Positions 1 to 6,973 of a stretch of 15,009 nucleotides of DNA are shown in pieces. The position numbers and the translations under genes were made by a program. The notes under the pieces were generated by a model. That model was not told the DNA's origin and did no database searches. It was given only the letters and a program-made list of their open reading frames with translations. Position 1 is the stretch's first letter. Every line of letters starts with the position of its first letter. Origin of the DNA: Alphaproteobacteria bacterium (GTDB lineage: Bacteria; Pseudomonadota; Alphaproteobacteria; Rhizobiales; Aestuariivirgaceae); the NCBI GenBank assembly GCA_020441605.1, contig JAGRLX010000195.1:1-15009 (forward strand). The letters run 5' to 3'.

Positions 1-1
1 C

Positions 2-307
2 GCGACCGGACCTCAGGGTCCGCAAGGCGATCCGGGGCCACAAGGCGACACCGGCCCGGTTGGACCACAGGGTCCGCAAGGTGATCAAGGACCACAAGGC
101 GTAGCCGGTCTCGATGGCGCGACCGGACCTCAGGGTCCACAGGGCGATCCGGGGCCACAAGGCGACACCGGCCCGGCTGGACCACAGGGCCCACAAGGTG
201 ATCAAGGACCGCAAGGCGTCGCCGGTCTCGATGGTCCAACTGGACCTCAGGGGCCACAGGGTGATACCGGTCCCGCTGGTCCGCAAGGGCCCCAGGGGCC
301 GGCCGGA
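2..307 (+). repeat. 117-bp in-frame tandem repeat encoding Gly-X-Y triplets
   Basis: Copy 1 is 2-118, copy 2 is 119-235 and a shortened copy 3 is 236-307. Each full unit encodes 13 triplets (39 residues). Copies 1 and 2 differ at 8 of 117 bases by direct comparison, and only one difference changes a residue (Val to Ala). Copy 3 lacks two triplets (six codons after its GAT) and its third positions have diverged more. The array continues to the left edge and may extend beyond it. Confidence 0.95.
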
Positions 308-691
308 ACCTTTGTGGAACCGACCACGACACACCCCGTCAGTTCGACAGACTTGCCGTTCACCCACTTCACAGGGAATGGATGGGTGCTTGAGGCCGTT
401 GGCTCGGTCGGGCAAGTCCAGCTGCGAGCGACCGAAAATGGTGAGTATACCTTCAAGTTGATTCAAGAAGATAGCTGCACCACAACAAACCCCAATATGG
501 TGGTTTCCAAAAAATCCGCCTTTGGGCCCCCTACAACGCTGGTTGGCCGTCACTGCAATGACGGTTCGGTCGTCACATTTTGGGTCGTGGAGCATCACCC
601 CGAAGTCAAGATCACCCGATTTGACTGTGCAAAAATGCTCGACGACGAAGTCCATGGGCATATGGGTGTTGCTTGCGTGCGCAGTTACTGA
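2..691 (+). CDS. Collagen-like repeat protein, C-terminal part (5' end outside window)
   Basis: The frame is open from the left edge and stops with TGA at 689-691, giving 229 visible residues and no start. Residues 1-102 are 34 uninterrupted Gly-X-Y triplets rich in Pro, Gln and Asp (GPQ, GDT, GDQ, GVA, GLD). Bacterial Gly-X-Y repeats usually fold as collagen-like triple helices in surface or secreted proteins. The remaining ~127 residues form a non-repetitive domain with four cysteines (in EDSC, GRHC, FDCA and VACV), which could be a trimerisation or binding head. No family was recognised for this domain. A GTG at 314 marks only the end of the repeat and is not a start. The signal peptide, if any, lies outside the window. 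Function is unknown; an exported structural or adhesive role is inference. Confidence 0.85.
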   Translation, partial: ATGPQGPQGDPGPQGDTGPVGPQGPQGDQGPQGVAGLDGATGPQGPQGDPGPQGDTGPAGPQGPQGDQGPQGVAGLDGPTGPQGPQGDTGPAGPQGPQGPAGTFVEPTTTHPVSSTDLPFTHFTGNGWVLEAVGSVGQVQLRATENGEYTFKLIQEDSCTTTNPNMVVSKKSAFGPPTTLVGRHCNDGSVVTFWVVEHHPEVKITRFDCAKMLDDEVHGHMGVACVRSY

Positions 692-1044
692 TGGCTTTCT
701 GACGGGTTCGCAACAGCTAGATCGGGCAAACGTCAGGGGCGGGCTCTGGGGGCTGCCCTTTGTGCCTTCCGGCGGACGGCCTATAGCGCATACTCTCTTG
801 CTGCCCCAATACCGCTCCTCGTCGGGATCTGTACAAAGATCACTCCATTGGCCGGCCGCGTCCCAGAGTTGCCGTTCACTTGATCCGCGGGCCGGGTCAG
901 CACGCCGCACGGGCAAGAGGAATTGCCTGCGAACGAAGAATTGCGCCGGTGACATAGCGGCCTGCAGCTTATGAGCGATCGGCAGATTGCAACTGATTGG
1001 CTGCTGCTCTAGCTTCCCGCCCGAACCGATAAAAGGAGTAGCCT
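692..1044. other. Intergenic spacer, no credible gene
   Basis: These 353 bp separate the collagen-like gene from the amidinohydrolase gene. Open frames cross it on both strands, but none has a convincing ribosome site or a recognisable product. No clear terminator follows the collagen-like gene; a GC-rich segment around 735-760 could form only a weak stem. The right end holds a candidate promoter and a good ribosome-binding site for the next gene. Confidence 0.6.
987..1015 (+). promoter_or_regulatory. Candidate sigma-70 type promoter for the 1045 gene
   Basis: TTGCAA (987-992) and TAGCTT (1010-1015) are separated by 17 bp. They match the consensus at 4/6 and 3/6 positions. Transcription would begin near 1022, just ahead of the AAGGAG ribosome-binding site at 1033-1038. 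The match is modest and could occur by chance; position is the main support. Confidence 0.3.
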
Positions 1045-1983
1045 ATGACCGCTTCCACCCCCGTACCGCTGCGCGCCCGTGTCGAGGGTGGCGGGACGCC
1101 CAAGATGACCGGGCGCTGGGAAATCAAGTCCGAGACCGGCGTGCTCAAGGACGTGCTGCTGGGCCCGGCCGAGAGCTTCCGCTGGATGGGGCTGGAGAAC
1201 GCCGCTTGGTCGTCGCTGGTGCGCGACACCCTGCGCAAGGGCTACAAGTTCGACAAGCAGACTGCCATGCGCCAGCACCGCGAAATGGTGGATGCCTATC
1301 AATCGGCCGGCGTCACCACCCACTTCCTGCCGCTCGACATGACCAACCCCTACCAGATCTATGCGCGCGACTCGTCCTTCATGTCACCCTACGGCGCAGT
1401 CGTCTGCCAGCTCGCCAACCCGCGCCGGCGCGGCGAATATGCCGCGGTGCTGCGCTTCTATCTGGAGAACGGAATTCCGATCTACGACATGGTGTCGGCA
1501 GGCAATTTCGAAGGTGGCGACTTCAACATCATCCGCGAAGGCCTGGCGCTGGTGGGTTACACCGACCACCGGTCGGAGGAAGTCTCGGCCCGGCAAGTTT
1601 CAGAGTGGTTCGCAAAGGAAGGCTGGGAAATCAAATACGCTCCCATCGACCAGTTCTACGTCCACATCGACCTGATGGTCTGCATGCTTAACGACCATTG
1701 CGCCGCAGTCTGCCTCGATACGACCGAAGACGACATCATAGCATGGCTCAAGTCCAAGAAGATCGAGATCATTCCGGCGAGCTTCAAGGAAACCATGGCG
1801 CTGGGCTGCAACGTGGTGGCGCTGGGCGGCGACCGGGTGCTGTCGACGACGGCGGCCAGGCAGCTCAATGCCGACATGCGCGCCGCAGGCTTCACGGTCT
1901 ACGATCCCGACATGAGCATGTTCCTGCAGGCCGGTGGCGGAGTTCATTGCATGTGTCAGCCGCTCAACCGCGAGGCAGCCTGA
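1045..1983 (+). CDS. Arginine deiminase / dimethylargininase-like amidinohydrolase
   Basis: This 312-residue protein belongs to the guanidino-group-modifying (GME) superfamily, which uses a Cys-His-acidic site on arginine-like guanidino groups. Visible motifs are ARDSSF at 107-112 (the RD substrate-binding element), EGGD at 156-159, HID at 207-209 and a C-terminal GGGVHCMCQPL, in which Cys302 aligns with the nucleophile of the RCMxMPL motif of deiminases. The length suits DDAH-like single-domain members and is shorter than classical ArcA (about 400). The ATG follows AAGGAG with a 6-nt gap. It heads a run of plus-strand genes, and the GFA-like gene follows after 3 nt. Hydrolysis of arginine, methylarginine or another guanidino acid to a ureido product is expected; the substrate cannot be read from sequence. 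Confidence 0.85.
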   Translation: MTASTPVPLRARVEGGGTPKMTGRWEIKSETGVLKDVLLGPAESFRWMGLENAAWSSLVRDTLRKGYKFDKQTAMRQHREMVDAYQSAGVTTHFLPLDMTNPYQIYARDSSFMSPYGAVVCQLANPRRRGEYAAVLRFYLENGIPIYDMVSAGNFEGGDFNIIREGLALVGYTDHRSEEVSARQVSEWFAKEGWEIKYAPIDQFYVHIDLMVCMLNDHCAAVCLDTTEDDIIAWLKSKKIEIIPASFKETMALGCNVVALGGDRVLSTTAARQLNADMRAAGFTVYDPDMSMFLQAGGGVHCMCQPLNREAA

Positions 1984-1986
1984 ACG

Positions 1987-2475
1987 ATGACGCTCTACCC
2001 ATTGCGCGGCCGCTGCACCTGCGGCGAAGTGCAATATGAGATCACGGACAAGCCGCTCTTCGTCCATTGTTGCCATTGCCGCTGGTGCCAGCGCGAAACG
2101 GGAACGGCCTTTGCCCTCAATGCGATGATCGAGTCCTGGAAGGTCGTGCTCACGATGGGCGAGCCGGAAGCGGTGATGACTCCCTCGAATAGCGGCAAGG
2201 GTCAGAAGATCATGCGCTGCCCCACCTGCAGGGTCGCGGTCTGGAGCCACTACGCGGGAGCCGGCGATGCGGTGAAATTCATCCGCGTTGGCACACTCGA
2301 AGATCCGGACGGGCTGCCACCCGACATCCATATCTTCACCTCATCGAAGATGCCGTGGGTACGTCTGCCCGACGCCACGCCGGCGGTACCGGAATATTAC
2401 GACCGGAAGCACTATTGGCCGGCGGACAGCCTCGCCCGTCGCGAGGCGCTGCTGGCCCATGAGAAGCAGCCATAG
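1987..2475 (+). CDS. GFA/CENP-V family zinc-binding protein
   Basis: This 162-residue protein carries the zinc-cysteine pattern of the GFA (glutathione-dependent formaldehyde-activating) fold: Cys10 and Cys12 (RCTCGEVQY), Cys29, Cys31 and Cys34 (CHCRWCQRETG), and Cys78 and Cys81 (CPTC). All seven expected ligands are present. Family members were first linked to S-hydroxymethylglutathione formation, but most are uncharacterised and the name should not be taken as proof of formaldehyde chemistry. The ATG is 3 nt after the stop of the amidinohydrolase gene. The flavoprotein start lies 1 nt after its own stop, so the three genes are almost certainly cotranscribed. No signal peptide or membrane segment is seen, so it is probably cytoplasmic. 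Confidence 0.85.
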   Translation: MTLYPLRGRCTCGEVQYEITDKPLFVHCCHCRWCQRETGTAFALNAMIESWKVVLTMGEPEAVMTPSNSGKGQKIMRCPTCRVAVWSHYAGAGDAVKFIRVGTLEDPDGLPPDIHIFTSSKMPWVRLPDATPAVPEYYDRKHYWPADSLARREALLAHEKQP

Positions 2476-2476
2476 A

Positions 2477-3592
2477 ATGGTGGCCGACAGGATCGTCCGT
2501 GTCGTCGGGGCCGGTCCCTCGGGACTCATGGCGGCAGAGGTGCTGGCCATGGGTGGTGTTCGCGTCACCATCATCGACCATATGGCGGCGCCGGCCCGCA
2601 AGTTCCTCCTCGCCGGGCGCGGCGGGCTCAACCTCACCCATTCGGAGCCGCTAGACCTGTTCCTCGAGCACTATGGCGAGGCCCGTTCGTTCCTCGAACC
2701 GGCCATTCGCGCCTTTGCGCCTTCGGCACTCATCGACTGGTGCCATGGACTCGGCATCGAAACTTTCGTCGGCAGTTCGGGCCGAGTCTTCCCAAAATGC
2801 ATGAAGGCCTCGCCCCTGCTGCGCGCATGGCTGCGGCGGCTCGACGGGCTTGGCGTCACCCTCATGTCCCGCACTGCGTGGCAGGGATTCGACGGCACGC
2901 CAACCATCCTCGCCATGGGAGGGGCCTCCTGGCCGCATCTCGGATCCAATGCCGTCTGGGTGCCGCTAGTGGAACAAGCTGGCATTACCGTCAATCCCTT
3001 CAAGCCATCCAACTGCCGCTTTCTTGTTCCATGGACTGAGCATTTCTCGTCGCGCTTCGCAGGTGAGCCGGTCAAGAACGTACGCTTGTCCTATCGCAGC
3101 CACTCGGCGCGCGGCGAAATCATGATATCGCGGGATGGTATCGAGGGCGGGGCCGTCTATGCGTTGTCCCGTTACCTGCGTGATGAACCGGGTGCGCCGC
3201 TGAGCATCGACCTCCGCCCCGATCTCACGCAGGAGTCGGTAGCGGCGAAACTGTCCTCCCGCAGCCGCAAGGAGACGTTCTCGAATTTTCAGCGCAAGGC
3301 CTTCAATCTCTCCCCGGCAGCGATTGGCCTGATGCACGAGACGGGAGCGAGCGACCCCAAGTCTCTCAGCCTGTCGCTCCGAGGTCCCGCCGGTCTCGCC
3401 CGTGCCATTTCGTCGGCCGGTGGCATCGCCCGCGGCGAGGTGGATGGGCATTTCCAACTCCGGAAAGTGCCTGGCTGTTATGCGGTGGGCGAGATGCTGG
3501 ATTGGGAAGCGCCTACCGGCGGCTATCTGCTCCAGGCTTGTTTCTCAACGGCAGTCATGGCGGCACGGGATTGCCTGGCACAGCTTGCATGA
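2477..3592 (+). CDS. BaiN/HI0933-like NAD(P)/FAD-dependent oxidoreductase (PP4765-type flavoprotein)
   Basis: This 371-residue protein begins with a dinucleotide-binding fold (GAGPSGLMAAE at 11-21). It carries the family signatures GRGGLNLTHSEP (48-58), SSGRVFP (100-106), GGASWPHLGS (148-157) and the C-terminal FAD-contacting GEMLDWEAPTGGY (338-350). These mark the HI0933/BaiN-like flavoproteins, specifically the PP4765 subgroup; most have no known substrate. The ATG at 2477 is chosen because the Rossmann strand starts at once. The frame is open further upstream to 2288, but that part overlaps the GFA-like gene. The stretch between SRTAW (131-135) and TILAMGG (143-149) appears short compared with what I recall of relatives, so the middle domain may carry a small deletion. 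It probably acts in the cytoplasm with bound FAD. Confidence 0.85.
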   Translation: MVADRIVRVVGAGPSGLMAAEVLAMGGVRVTIIDHMAAPARKFLLAGRGGLNLTHSEPLDLFLEHYGEARSFLEPAIRAFAPSALIDWCHGLGIETFVGSSGRVFPKCMKASPLLRAWLRRLDGLGVTLMSRTAWQGFDGTPTILAMGGASWPHLGSNAVWVPLVEQAGITVNPFKPSNCRFLVPWTEHFSSRFAGEPVKNVRLSYRSHSARGEIMISRDGIEGGAVYALSRYLRDEPGAPLSIDLRPDLTQESVAAKLSSRSRKETFSNFQRKAFNLSPAAIGLMHETGASDPKSLSLSLRGPAGLARAISSAGGIARGEVDGHFQLRKVPGCYAVGEMLDWEAPTGGYLLQACFSTAVMAARDCLAQLA

Positions 3593-3688
3593 GAAATTTT
3601 TGTGAGACCCATAAGTAATTTTCATCAGACCGCACACGCGACCCGGACTAGAAGTCGGTCCCATCCTAGCGAACATGAGGAACAGTCC
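3593..3688 (+). promoter_or_regulatory. 96-bp spacer before the amidinotransferase gene, with imperfect hairpin and SD
   Basis: This is the largest gap inside the seven-gene run. It begins with an AT-rich patch (3597-3622) unlike its surroundings and contains an imperfect stem at 3640-3660: GACC and GACT pair with AGTC and GGTC around AGA, with a CG bulge. GAGGA at 3677-3681 lies 7 nt before the preferred GTG start at 3689. A second promoter could lie here, but no good -35/-10 pair was found. Confidence 0.35.
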
Positions 3689-4810
3689 GTGGCCTGGTCA
3701 CCCGATAGAACCGTCGTCAATTCCTGGAATGAGTGGGACCCGCTGAAGCATGTCATCGTCGGCGTCGCCGACGGTTGCTGCATCCCCAATTCCGAGCCGG
3801 CGCTCGACGCCAAGGTACCCGAAGACTCCGACATGAAGGGCATGTGGGGTCCACGGCCGCAGCACACGGTTGACGCCGCCAATGAGCAACTCAACTATTT
3901 CGCCGACGTCATGCGCAAGCGCGGCATCCGTGTCGACCGGCCGACGCCGCTCGACTTCAACCAGCCGATTGCCACGCCGGACTGGAAAGCAGACTCGATG
4001 TTCGGCACCATGCCGCCGCGCGATGTCATCCTGACGGTCGGCAACGAAATGCTCGAAGCCACGATGAGCTATCGCTGCCGTTGGTTCGAATACCTCTGCT
4101 ACCGGCCACTCCTGCAGCGGTACTACGACGAGGATCCCAACATGCGGCACGAGTCGGCGCCGAAACCGCGTCTCACCGACGCCGACTACCACCCCGACTA
4201 CCTGTCGGAAAAGATCGGCATTCAGAAGCGGCTCGAATGGACGGCGGCCAAGCACTTCGTCACCACCGAGGAAGAGCCCTTGTTCGATGCGGCCGACGTG
4301 CTGCGTTTCGGCAAGGACCTGATCGTCCAGCACGGCTTCACCACCAACCTCAAGGGTATCAACTGGCTGCAGCGCCACTTCCCCAGCCATCGCGTCCACG
4401 CGGTGAACTTTCCCGGCGATCCCTATCCGATTCACATCGACGCCACCTTCACGCCTATCCGTCCCGGCCTGATCATCAACAATCCGGTGCGCCGCCTGCC
4501 CGAAGATCAGCGCAAGCTGTTCAACCGGAATGGCTGGGAAATCATCGACGCCGCCCAACCCGCCCATAATCAGCCGCCGCCGCTGTGCTACTCGTCAGTC
4601 TGGCTGTCCATGAACGTGCTGATGCTTGACGAGAAGACCGTTTGCGTAGAAGCCTCGGAGGTCTATCAGATGGAACAGTTCGACAAGCTGGGCCTTGAGG
4701 TGATACCCATCCCGTTCCGCGATGCCTATCCCTTCGGCGGCGCTCTCCATTGCGCCACCACCGATGTCTACCGCGAGGGCACCTGCCAAGACTATTTCCC
4801 CAAGCATTGA
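3689..4810 (+). CDS. Glycine amidinotransferase (AGAT)-family enzyme
   Basis: From the GTG at 3689 the product is 373 residues. It matches the AGAT family closely: VNSWNEWDPLKHVIVG (10-25), PPRDVILTVGNEMLEA (109-124), DAADVLRFGKD (200-210), HIDATF (249-254) and GALHCATTDV (351-360). His249, the Asp residues of DAAD and Cys355 correspond to the catalytic triad of human AGAT. Such enzymes move the amidino group from arginine to an amine via an amidino-cysteine intermediate, releasing ornithine. Bacterial relatives use glycine, lysine or other amines, so the acceptor is open. The frame extends upstream to a GTG at 3602, but that extension is basic, lacks family similarity and has no ribosome site. 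GAGGA precedes 3689 by 7 nt and the family match begins there. The next gene starts 43 nt downstream. Confidence 0.9.
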   Translation: MAWSPDRTVVNSWNEWDPLKHVIVGVADGCCIPNSEPALDAKVPEDSDMKGMWGPRPQHTVDAANEQLNYFADVMRKRGIRVDRPTPLDFNQPIATPDWKADSMFGTMPPRDVILTVGNEMLEATMSYRCRWFEYLCYRPLLQRYYDEDPNMRHESAPKPRLTDADYHPDYLSEKIGIQKRLEWTAAKHFVTTEEEPLFDAADVLRFGKDLIVQHGFTTNLKGINWLQRHFPSHRVHAVNFPGDPYPIHIDATFTPIRPGLIINNPVRRLPEDQRKLFNRNGWEIIDAAQPAHNQPPPLCYSSVWLSMNVLMLDEKTVCVEASEVYQMEQFDKLGLEVIPIPFRDAYPFGGALHCATTDVYREGTCQDYFPKH

Positions 4811-4853
4811 CGGGGCTTGCCATGGGCGGCTGGTGTGTCGCATCCTGCCGCCC

Positions 4854-5627
4854 ATGAACCTCGATCTCTCCGGAAAGACCGCCCTGGTCTGTGGCGCAAG
4901 CCAAGGCCTGGGCTTCGCCATCGCTGAAGCGCTCGCGGCAGAAGGCTGTCGCGTCGGCCTTCTCGCCCGCAACCGCGCCAAGCTCGAAGCCCATGCCGAG
5001 GCTTTCGCCAAGCGCGGTCTTCAGGCCATGGCGCTACCTGCCGACATGGGCGACTGGGCCAGCCTTGAGCGGGTGCTGAAGGTTTTCGGCCTGCCATCAA
5101 TTCTGGTCAACAACTCTGGCGGGCCACCGCCCGTCGATGTCACGCGGATCGATCCGGATCTCTGGCGCCGGCAATTCGAGATCATGGTATTGAACCAGAT
5201 GCGGCTGACGGAGGCGGTTCTTCCCGCGATGCGGGCGGCCCGATTCGGCCGTGTGATCAATGTCTCGTCGACCGCGGTGGTGGAGCCGATCAGGGGGCTT
5301 GCCATCTCCAATGCTCTGCGGGCAGCCCTCGCCAACTGGATGAAGACTCTGGCAACGGACGTCGCACGCGATGGCATCACGGTGAACACGATCCTGCCGG
5401 GAAGCTTCGCCACCGAGCGGATCGACGGTTTCAACCAGCGCGAGGCGGAAGCCCGTAACATCCCGATCGAGCAGGTTGTCGCCGAGAACTCCGCCGCCAT
5501 TCCCATCGGCCGTTATGGCGACCCCCGCGAATTCGGCGCTGTCGCCGCGTTCCTGGCAAGCCCCCTCGCCTCCTACGTCACAGGCCAGATGATCCGGGTC
5601 GATGGCGGAGCGACACGCTCGTCATGA
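4854..5627 (+). CDS. Atypical short-chain dehydrogenase/reductase (SDR)
   Basis: This 257-residue protein has an SDR Rossmann fold. The cofactor loop is CGASQGLG at 13-20, NNSGG lies at 86-90, Asn114 is in MVLNQM, the VSS serine lies at 138-139, and GQMIRVDGG ends the fold at 244-252. The usual YxxxK catalytic motif is absent: the aligned stretch reads SNALR, putting Ser152 and Arg156 at the Tyr and Lys positions. A subgroup of SDR proteins with this change exists as I recall, so this is probably not sequence error, but catalysis cannot be assumed to be standard. The ATG at 4854 directly precedes the first Rossmann strand; the longer open frame (from 4722) overlaps the amidinotransferase gene. 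Its stop overlaps the next start as ATGA (5624-5627), which implies translational coupling. Confidence 0.85.
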   Translation: MNLDLSGKTALVCGASQGLGFAIAEALAAEGCRVGLLARNRAKLEAHAEAFAKRGLQAMALPADMGDWASLERVLKVFGLPSILVNNSGGPPPVDVTRIDPDLWRRQFEIMVLNQMRLTEAVLPAMRAARFGRVINVSSTAVVEPIRGLAISNALRAALANWMKTLATDVARDGITVNTILPGSFATERIDGFNQREAEARNIPIEQVVAENSAAIPIGRYGDPREFGAVAAFLASPLASYVTGQMIRVDGGATRSS

Positions 5628-6973
5628 GCCTCATCGACGACCTGGCCGCGGCCCTCGGCAAAGGCACCATTCTCACGGAACAGGCGATGGGCGGCCGCCA
5701 TCGCTCCGATATGAGCGGTGCCGGCCAGGCCGCACCGATGGCAGTCATCCGCCCACGGACGGTCGAGGAGGTTTCAGCAGTCCTGCGCCTGTGCAATGCG
5801 GCGGGCCACCCGGTCATTGCCCAGGGCGGCATGACGGGGCTCGCCGGTGGCGCCAATCCCTGCGGCGGGGAGATTGCCATCAGCCTCGAGCTTCTGCGTG
5901 GCATCGAGGAGATCGATGCAGCTTCGGCCACCATGACAGTCCGCGCCGGAACGCCGCTCGAGGTTTGCCAGCAGGCGGCGGCCGACGCAGGCCTGTTTCT
6001 GGCGCTCGACCTGGGCGCGCGCGGATCGTGCCAGATTGGCGGTAACCTCTCCACCAATGCCGGCGGCATCCGGGTGATCCGCTATGGCATGGCGCGCGAT
6101 CAGGTGTTGGGTCTGGAAGCCGTCCTGGCCGACGGCACCATCATCTCGTCGCTCAACAAGATGCTGAAGAACAATGCGGGCTATGATCTCAAGCACCTGT
6201 TCATCGGCTCCGAGGGAACGCTTGGCATCATCACACGGGTCGTCTTGCGGCTCCATCCGCCGCCAGGTCCGATCACCACTGTACTGTGCGCGCTATCGAG
6301 CTACGACAATGTGGTCGGGCTTCTGCGTCGCGCCCAGTCTGGTCTGGGCGGCATCGTCGCCTATGAGGCCATGTGGCGTGACTATTTCACCTACAATGCG
6401 GCAGCCCTGGACTTTTCGCCATTCGCCGACGAACACGCATTCTGGGTTATTCTCGAGAGCACCCAGCCGCCGGATGCGATCGAGAGTTTTCTCGGGGCAT
6501 GCCTGGAAGACGACTTGCTGCTAGACGGTCTCATCGCCCAGTCCGAAGCCCAGACCCGGCAGATCTGGGCGGTACGTGAAGGTCATCCGATCGAGAACCT
6601 GCCCAACCTCATCAACTTCGATGTGAGCCTGCCAATTGGCCGTATCGGCGACTTCGCATCGGCCTGCGCCACCGCACTGCATATCCGCTGGCCCGGGTCG
6701 CACAATTCCTTTTACGGCCATGTGGGCGACAGCAACGTTCATATCTGCGTCTCGGTCGTTTATGGTCCCGGCGAAAGCATGCATGACGTGGACGATATCA
6801 TCTATGGCAAGGTGAAGGAGTTCGGCGGCTCGATTTCCGCCGAGCACGGCATCGGCACCCTGAAGCGAACCTATCTCCATCTTTCACGGAGTGCGGCAGA
6901 GCTGGCGCTCATGCGGCAGATCAAGGCGACCCTGGACCCCAGGGGGATCCTCAATCCGGGCAAGGTGCTATGA
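5624..6973 (+). CDS. GlcD/D-2-hydroxyglutarate dehydrogenase-like FAD-linked oxidoreductase
   Basis: This 449-residue protein has the two-domain layout of the VAO-type 2-hydroxyacid dehydrogenases. The N-terminal FAD-binding domain shows GGMTGLAGGA (about 68-77), GARGSCQIGGNLSTNAGG (about 131-148) and the FIGSEGTLGI motif (about 193-202). The C-terminal FAD-oxidase domain shows YGHVGDSNVHI (about 363-373), the metal-binding SAEHGIG and the terminal LDPRGILNPGK. Members oxidise D-lactate, glycolate, D-2-hydroxyglutarate or similar acids and pass electrons to an ETF, cytochrome or quinone pool. It starts within the SDR stop codon and ends within the start of the MsrQ-like membrane protein, both as ATGA overlaps, so the three are likely made together. 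The substrate cannot be specified. Confidence 0.9.
   Translation: MSLIDDLAAALGKGTILTEQAMGGRHRSDMSGAGQAAPMAVIRPRTVEEVSAVLRLCNAAGHPVIAQGGMTGLAGGANPCGGEIAISLELLRGIEEIDAASATMTVRAGTPLEVCQQAAADAGLFLALDLGARGSCQIGGNLSTNAGGIRVIRYGMARDQVLGLEAVLADGTIISSLNKMLKNNAGYDLKHLFIGSEGTLGIITRVVLRLHPPPGPITTVLCALSSYDNVVGLLRRAQSGLGGIVAYEAMWRDYFTYNAAALDFSPFADEHAFWVILESTQPPDAIESFLGACLEDDLLLDGLIAQSEAQTRQIWAVREGHPIENLPNLINFDVSLPIGRIGDFASACATALHIRWPGSHNSFYGHVGDSNVHICVSVVYGPGESMHDVDDIIYGKVKEFGGSISAEHGIGTLKRTYLHLSRSAAELALMRQIKATLDPRGILNPGKVL

Noticed and set aside
1..940. Long open frame on the minus strand opposite the collagen-like gene and the spacer
   Set aside because: It is open because the antisense of GC-rich Gly-Pro-Gln repeats lacks stop codons. 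The part beyond 691 shows no family features and has no good ribosome site.
522..974. 150-codon plus-strand frame overlapping the collagen-like gene end
   Set aside because: It overlaps a better-supported coding frame, has no ribosome site and its Arg/Ser-rich product resembles an out-of-frame translation.
1600..2331. 243-codon minus-strand frame
   Set aside because: It is a shadow of the amidinohydrolase and GFA-like genes, rich in His, Arg and Ala as expected for antisense of GC-rich codons.
3602..3688. GTG at 3602 as start of the amidinotransferase
   Set aside because: The extra 29 residues are basic and low in family similarity, with no ribosome site; the GTG at 3689 has GAGGA 7 nt upstream and begins where AGAT similarity begins.
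3698..4567. 289-codon minus-strand frame opposite the amidinotransferase
   Set aside because: The sense strand carries a clear catalytic motif set; the antisense product has none.
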